DNA of 64,000 nt, from the NCBI RefSeq assembly GCF_963924675.1, contig NC_089224.1:48217158-48281157 (forward strand), read 5' to 3'. Both the position numbers and the translations under genes were made by a program. Of the stretch, positions 61,320-64,000 are shown piece after piece. Under the pieces are notes generated by a model. The model saw nothing but the letters and a program-made list of their open reading frames with translations, had not been told where the DNA came from and did not search any database. This DNA is from Phocoena phocoena (Eukaryota; Chordata; Mammalia; Artiodactyla; Phocoenidae). The first letter of the stretch is position 1, and the number at the start of each line of letters is the position of its first letter.

Positions 61320-61560
61320 TCTTTTTCCGAGATGATATGAAAACGTTCAAATATTCAGAAAAATGGAAAGAATTACACTGTGAACATCCCTATACCTAAT
61401 GAGGTGTAGTTCTTCCCACTTAACATTTTATTATATTTGACTTACCTCATACCTATCTATCATCTATCCAACCTTCTACCTGTCTATCAGTCAAGCTTAT
61501 TCTGTGGGTACATTTCAAAAATAAGTTATAGATATCAAGAAATAATTTTTAATGAATAAA
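61320..61560 (-). repeat. Old LINE-type fragment
   Basis: attcagaaaaatggaaagaa, gtgaacatccctatacctaa, then ctatctatcatctatccaac: the wording of a dispersed old 3' UTR fragment, similar in type to 31.26-31.8 kb. Confidence 0.55.
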
Positions 61561-61930
61561 AAATGCAGTCTCATAAAACGTATAAGCAAGGTTGAGGCAG
61601 GGATACAGCTGTCTCTGGGACTTCTCTGGCAGATAAAGTATAAGAACAGAAGAGGGTTAAAAGTCAGTGGGGGGTTAGCTCCTTTACTTTGAACATGCCT
61701 TAATGAGATTTCTTGGGAAAATGAATCAAAGAAAATATTCCCAGGGAATAGGCAGTGCTGACAGGGGGATGTCACCATCATAGCACCCGGGCTGTATATT
61801 ACTATGGTTGCTGGGCAACACGGCTGGCTCATCTGGTGCATGTGTAAGCAATGAATCCTGGGGCTAGAAATAAAAGTGCCTGAGGCTAGTAGCTTCCAGA
61901 ATTAGCTCTAAGCCTCCCTCTACTCCCACT
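61561..61930. other. Unique block with RFX-type motif, no gene seen
   Basis: No repeat recognised. A 108-codon minus-strand frame covers it without a recognised domain. The block holds the X-box-like site at 61807-61819. Confidence 0.4.
61807..61819. promoter_or_regulatory. RFX/X-box-like motif
   Basis: gttgctgggcaac has GTTGC and GCAAC as inverted half-sites around a 3-bp centre. This is the shape of RFX full sites (GTTGCYNNGRCAAC-type, with spacing variants). It lies in non-repeat DNA. Occupancy cannot be inferred from sequence. Confidence 0.55.
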
Positions 61931-61934
61931 GAAA

Positions 61935-62082
61935 TGACTTTCTGGTCTTCGCCACTGGCTTGTTAACTCCTTGAAAGTCAGGGACCATGTTCTATCCATT
62001 TCTATATCCATCTCTTTTTTTATTACACCACCCACCACCTAGAATAGTGTTTTAGACAGAGAAGGTCCACACTGAACTTCTG
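61935..62082 (+). repeat. L2 LINE fragment
   Basis: gttaactccttgaaagtcag, ggaccatgttctatccattt and cacctagaatagtgttttag follow L2 3' order. Confidence 0.6.
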
Positions 62083-64000
62083 GAAACCCTTCAAGCACCA
62101 ACATACTCTAACTTTAGGGCCCATTAGACCTTGCACTTGGCTTCTTTTCCTGTATTCACATCCCACCTCTGAGGAACTCTTGGAAATCCTGTCAAGATCT
62201 CAAGGGTCCAAGTTGTTCCTCCGTGTTATAACCAATCTATCACCTGCCTAGCATCTTCCATCTTCATCAGGTTCCTCACGTTCAGCTAAACCTCTCAGCC
62301 TGCGTGATGCCCTTTGGCTTTGTCCCAACTCAACAAAAGCCTTGTCCCAGCTCAAGGCCAAGTTTGAGGTACCATGGAAGCTGAGGAAGGCTGGAAGGCA
62401 CAGCACCTTCAGTACAGAGGTACAGAATGTAGACAATGCTCAGAGAAATATAGGGTCGCCAGGGAAGTTTTAAGAAACATAATCACATGATAAGAGCGTG
62501 AGAAATCATACTTTGGGGTTGGAAGAGTATTTTAGGATAGAGAACAAGAAAGACTGGCAAAGAAAATGTTAGTCATCCAGACATGAAAAATCAAACACAG
62601 AGCCCTTTAATGAAGTCAAACTCAGTGGCATCTGACAAACAAGACCGCAAGCGGATTTAGAAACAGATTACAATCTCTCCTCAGTTTTGTTGTCAAAAAG
62701 ACTCCACAGGTCTTCTGGCAAACAGAGTAAATGGTAAAGCTTATGAAGGGCCTGCTGGAGATCAGGAAAGAGGCAGGGAGGTGGGAGCAAGTGGGCAGGG
62801 AGACAGTAGCATTTTGACAGGACGATGAATTGCATCCAAATAAATAAGATTTAATAACAGGGTATGAAAAGACAAAGTCCTCATTTTCACCTGTCCCTGG
62901 ATTTGCACACTAGATATTTCCTTTAGAGAGGAAACCACAGTATTTATGATTGGTTCATATTTCACACCTGTATTCATACATATCCTGTAATGTAAAAGGT
63001 CTATTTCTTATTACATAGGAAATGCTAAATGCACTGGGGATTCACAGAAAAGCTCAAAGCTTTTCTAGGAGAAGTTCACATAAGTAGTTGGTCACAGGAG
63101 TACAGCCTAAAAAACAAAGCCTTCTTTCTGACTCTGCAGAAATTAAGTACCGACATGTGAAACCTGCTGAGAGTTTCATCTGTTTTTACTCTGAAAGCCT
63201 CATTCTTTTTGTCTAAGTATGTGCGTGCACACATCATGCTTAAAGATGCTCACGAACGCTGACATGCCCAGCACAGGGTAGAGAATGTAGCAGCGCCCCC
63301 TAGTGCTCGCTGAGTCCAGTTGCAGTCCAGGAAGGTATTAAGTATGGGACCCTTCGATTCTAATCCCTAGACAGACAGAGCACCCAAACCCAAAAGCTTG
63401 GATTTGTTAACATTATAATTCCTAACCCAACTTCAAGCAATATGAAGTTATGTTAAAAGGAAAAATGAATACAAATCAGAAATAGGAACCTTCAGTCAAA
63501 CATTTTAATTAGCAATTTTTACAATTGCAATGCAGATGAACACAAAGTTACTTGCACATCCAGTAAGCAACACTTGGAATACAGGAACAATGTACACCTA
63601 TGGGTTATCAGGTGAAGGTGAGTTGGCTTTCGAAAACTGGGTCCCTGGTGCCAGGATAAGGGGAGCTGACTAGTCTGATCTTTGCTCTAGGTAATGTGAT
63701 ACATTTAGCTCCTTTATATCAGATTTAAAGTTATTTTTTTTAAAAAAAGAGTAAATCAGTAGAGAAGATCAAGCTTTACCCTTCTTGTCACATAGCTAGC
63801 TAACATTATATCTTCCAAGTGTTTTTTTTTATTTTAAATAATGAGGCATCTTGGTAGATTTTAAAATGCTGCTCTCACATTTCCCTTCTTCTTATACTTT
63901 CTCCTTATCATAAGTCTATTAATCAGAGTGTCAAATGTAGGTCCATAGTTATGGCTGTTTAAGATATTAGTAAAAGAAAAGCTGACTATCTCTTAAAGAA
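62083..64000. other. Mostly unique sequence, no gene seen
   Basis: No repeat recognised to the window edge. It includes the CTCF-type site at 63291-63305. Short minus-strand frames at 62248-62436 and 62762-62977 have no domain. Confidence 0.4.
63291..63305 (-). promoter_or_regulatory. CTCF-type core motif
   Basis: cagcgccccctagtg; its reverse strand cactagggggcgctg fits the CTCF core (CCASYAGRKGGCRS with flanking GCTG) at nearly every position. It is in non-repeat sequence, not in one of the SINEs. Motif orientation is minus. Binding is inferred. Confidence 0.65.

Overview
The window is mammalian nuclear DNA, and the repeats point to a cetacean (whale or dolphin). The evidence is 15 copies of CHR-type tRNA-derived SINEs: 12 of a short GC-rich ~205 bp form ending in a plain A-tail, 2 of a longer form, and 1 structural intermediate. 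Many are bounded by clean target-site duplications. CHR SINEs are known from cetaceans, hippos and ruminants. No ruminant-type Bov-tA or BovB element was recognised. Species assignment is inference.

No protein-coding gene, rRNA, tRNA gene or CRISPR array could be supported. All the longer open reading frames that I could explain are shadows of SINEs or of LINE-1 ORF2. The window reads as intergenic or deep-intronic sequence.

Layout. 1-11.6 kb: one SINE, an L1 tail, L2 and MIR fossils, and otherwise unique sequence. 11.6-18.1 kb: a long old antisense L1, split by a younger antisense L1 that itself carries a CHR SINE, followed by an MLT-type LTR. 18.4-22.8 kb: MIR, several hAT-Charlie MITEs, L2 and three SINEs. 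24.0-25.3 kb: an antisense L1 carrying a TG/TA microsatellite. 25.3-38 kb: mostly unique DNA with scattered SINE, MIR, old LINE and hAT fossils, including a CpG-bearing unique block near 30.5-30.8 kb. 38.7-42.6 kb: an old sense-strand L1 with a SINE in it. 42.6-50.3 kb: mostly unique, with a long SINE, an undetermined old repeat and a (TA)n tract. 50.3-56.2 kb: a dense repeat cluster with a 5'-truncated L1 that was hit by a SINE, an ultra-short L1 tail, an MLT1 LTR hit by a SINE, and old L2-like sequence. 56.2-64 kb: mostly unique, with the intermediate SINE, an old L1, an RFX-type motif and a strong CTCF-type motif.

The most useful points for follow-up are the layered insertions, which give relative ages; the intermediate SINE linking the long and short forms; a SINE with a duplicated B-box segment; a 226-codon frame that stays open across an L1/SINE/L1 junction; and the CTCF-like and RFX-like sites in non-repeat DNA. 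Repeat family names were assigned by recognition only, so edges of old elements are approximate.
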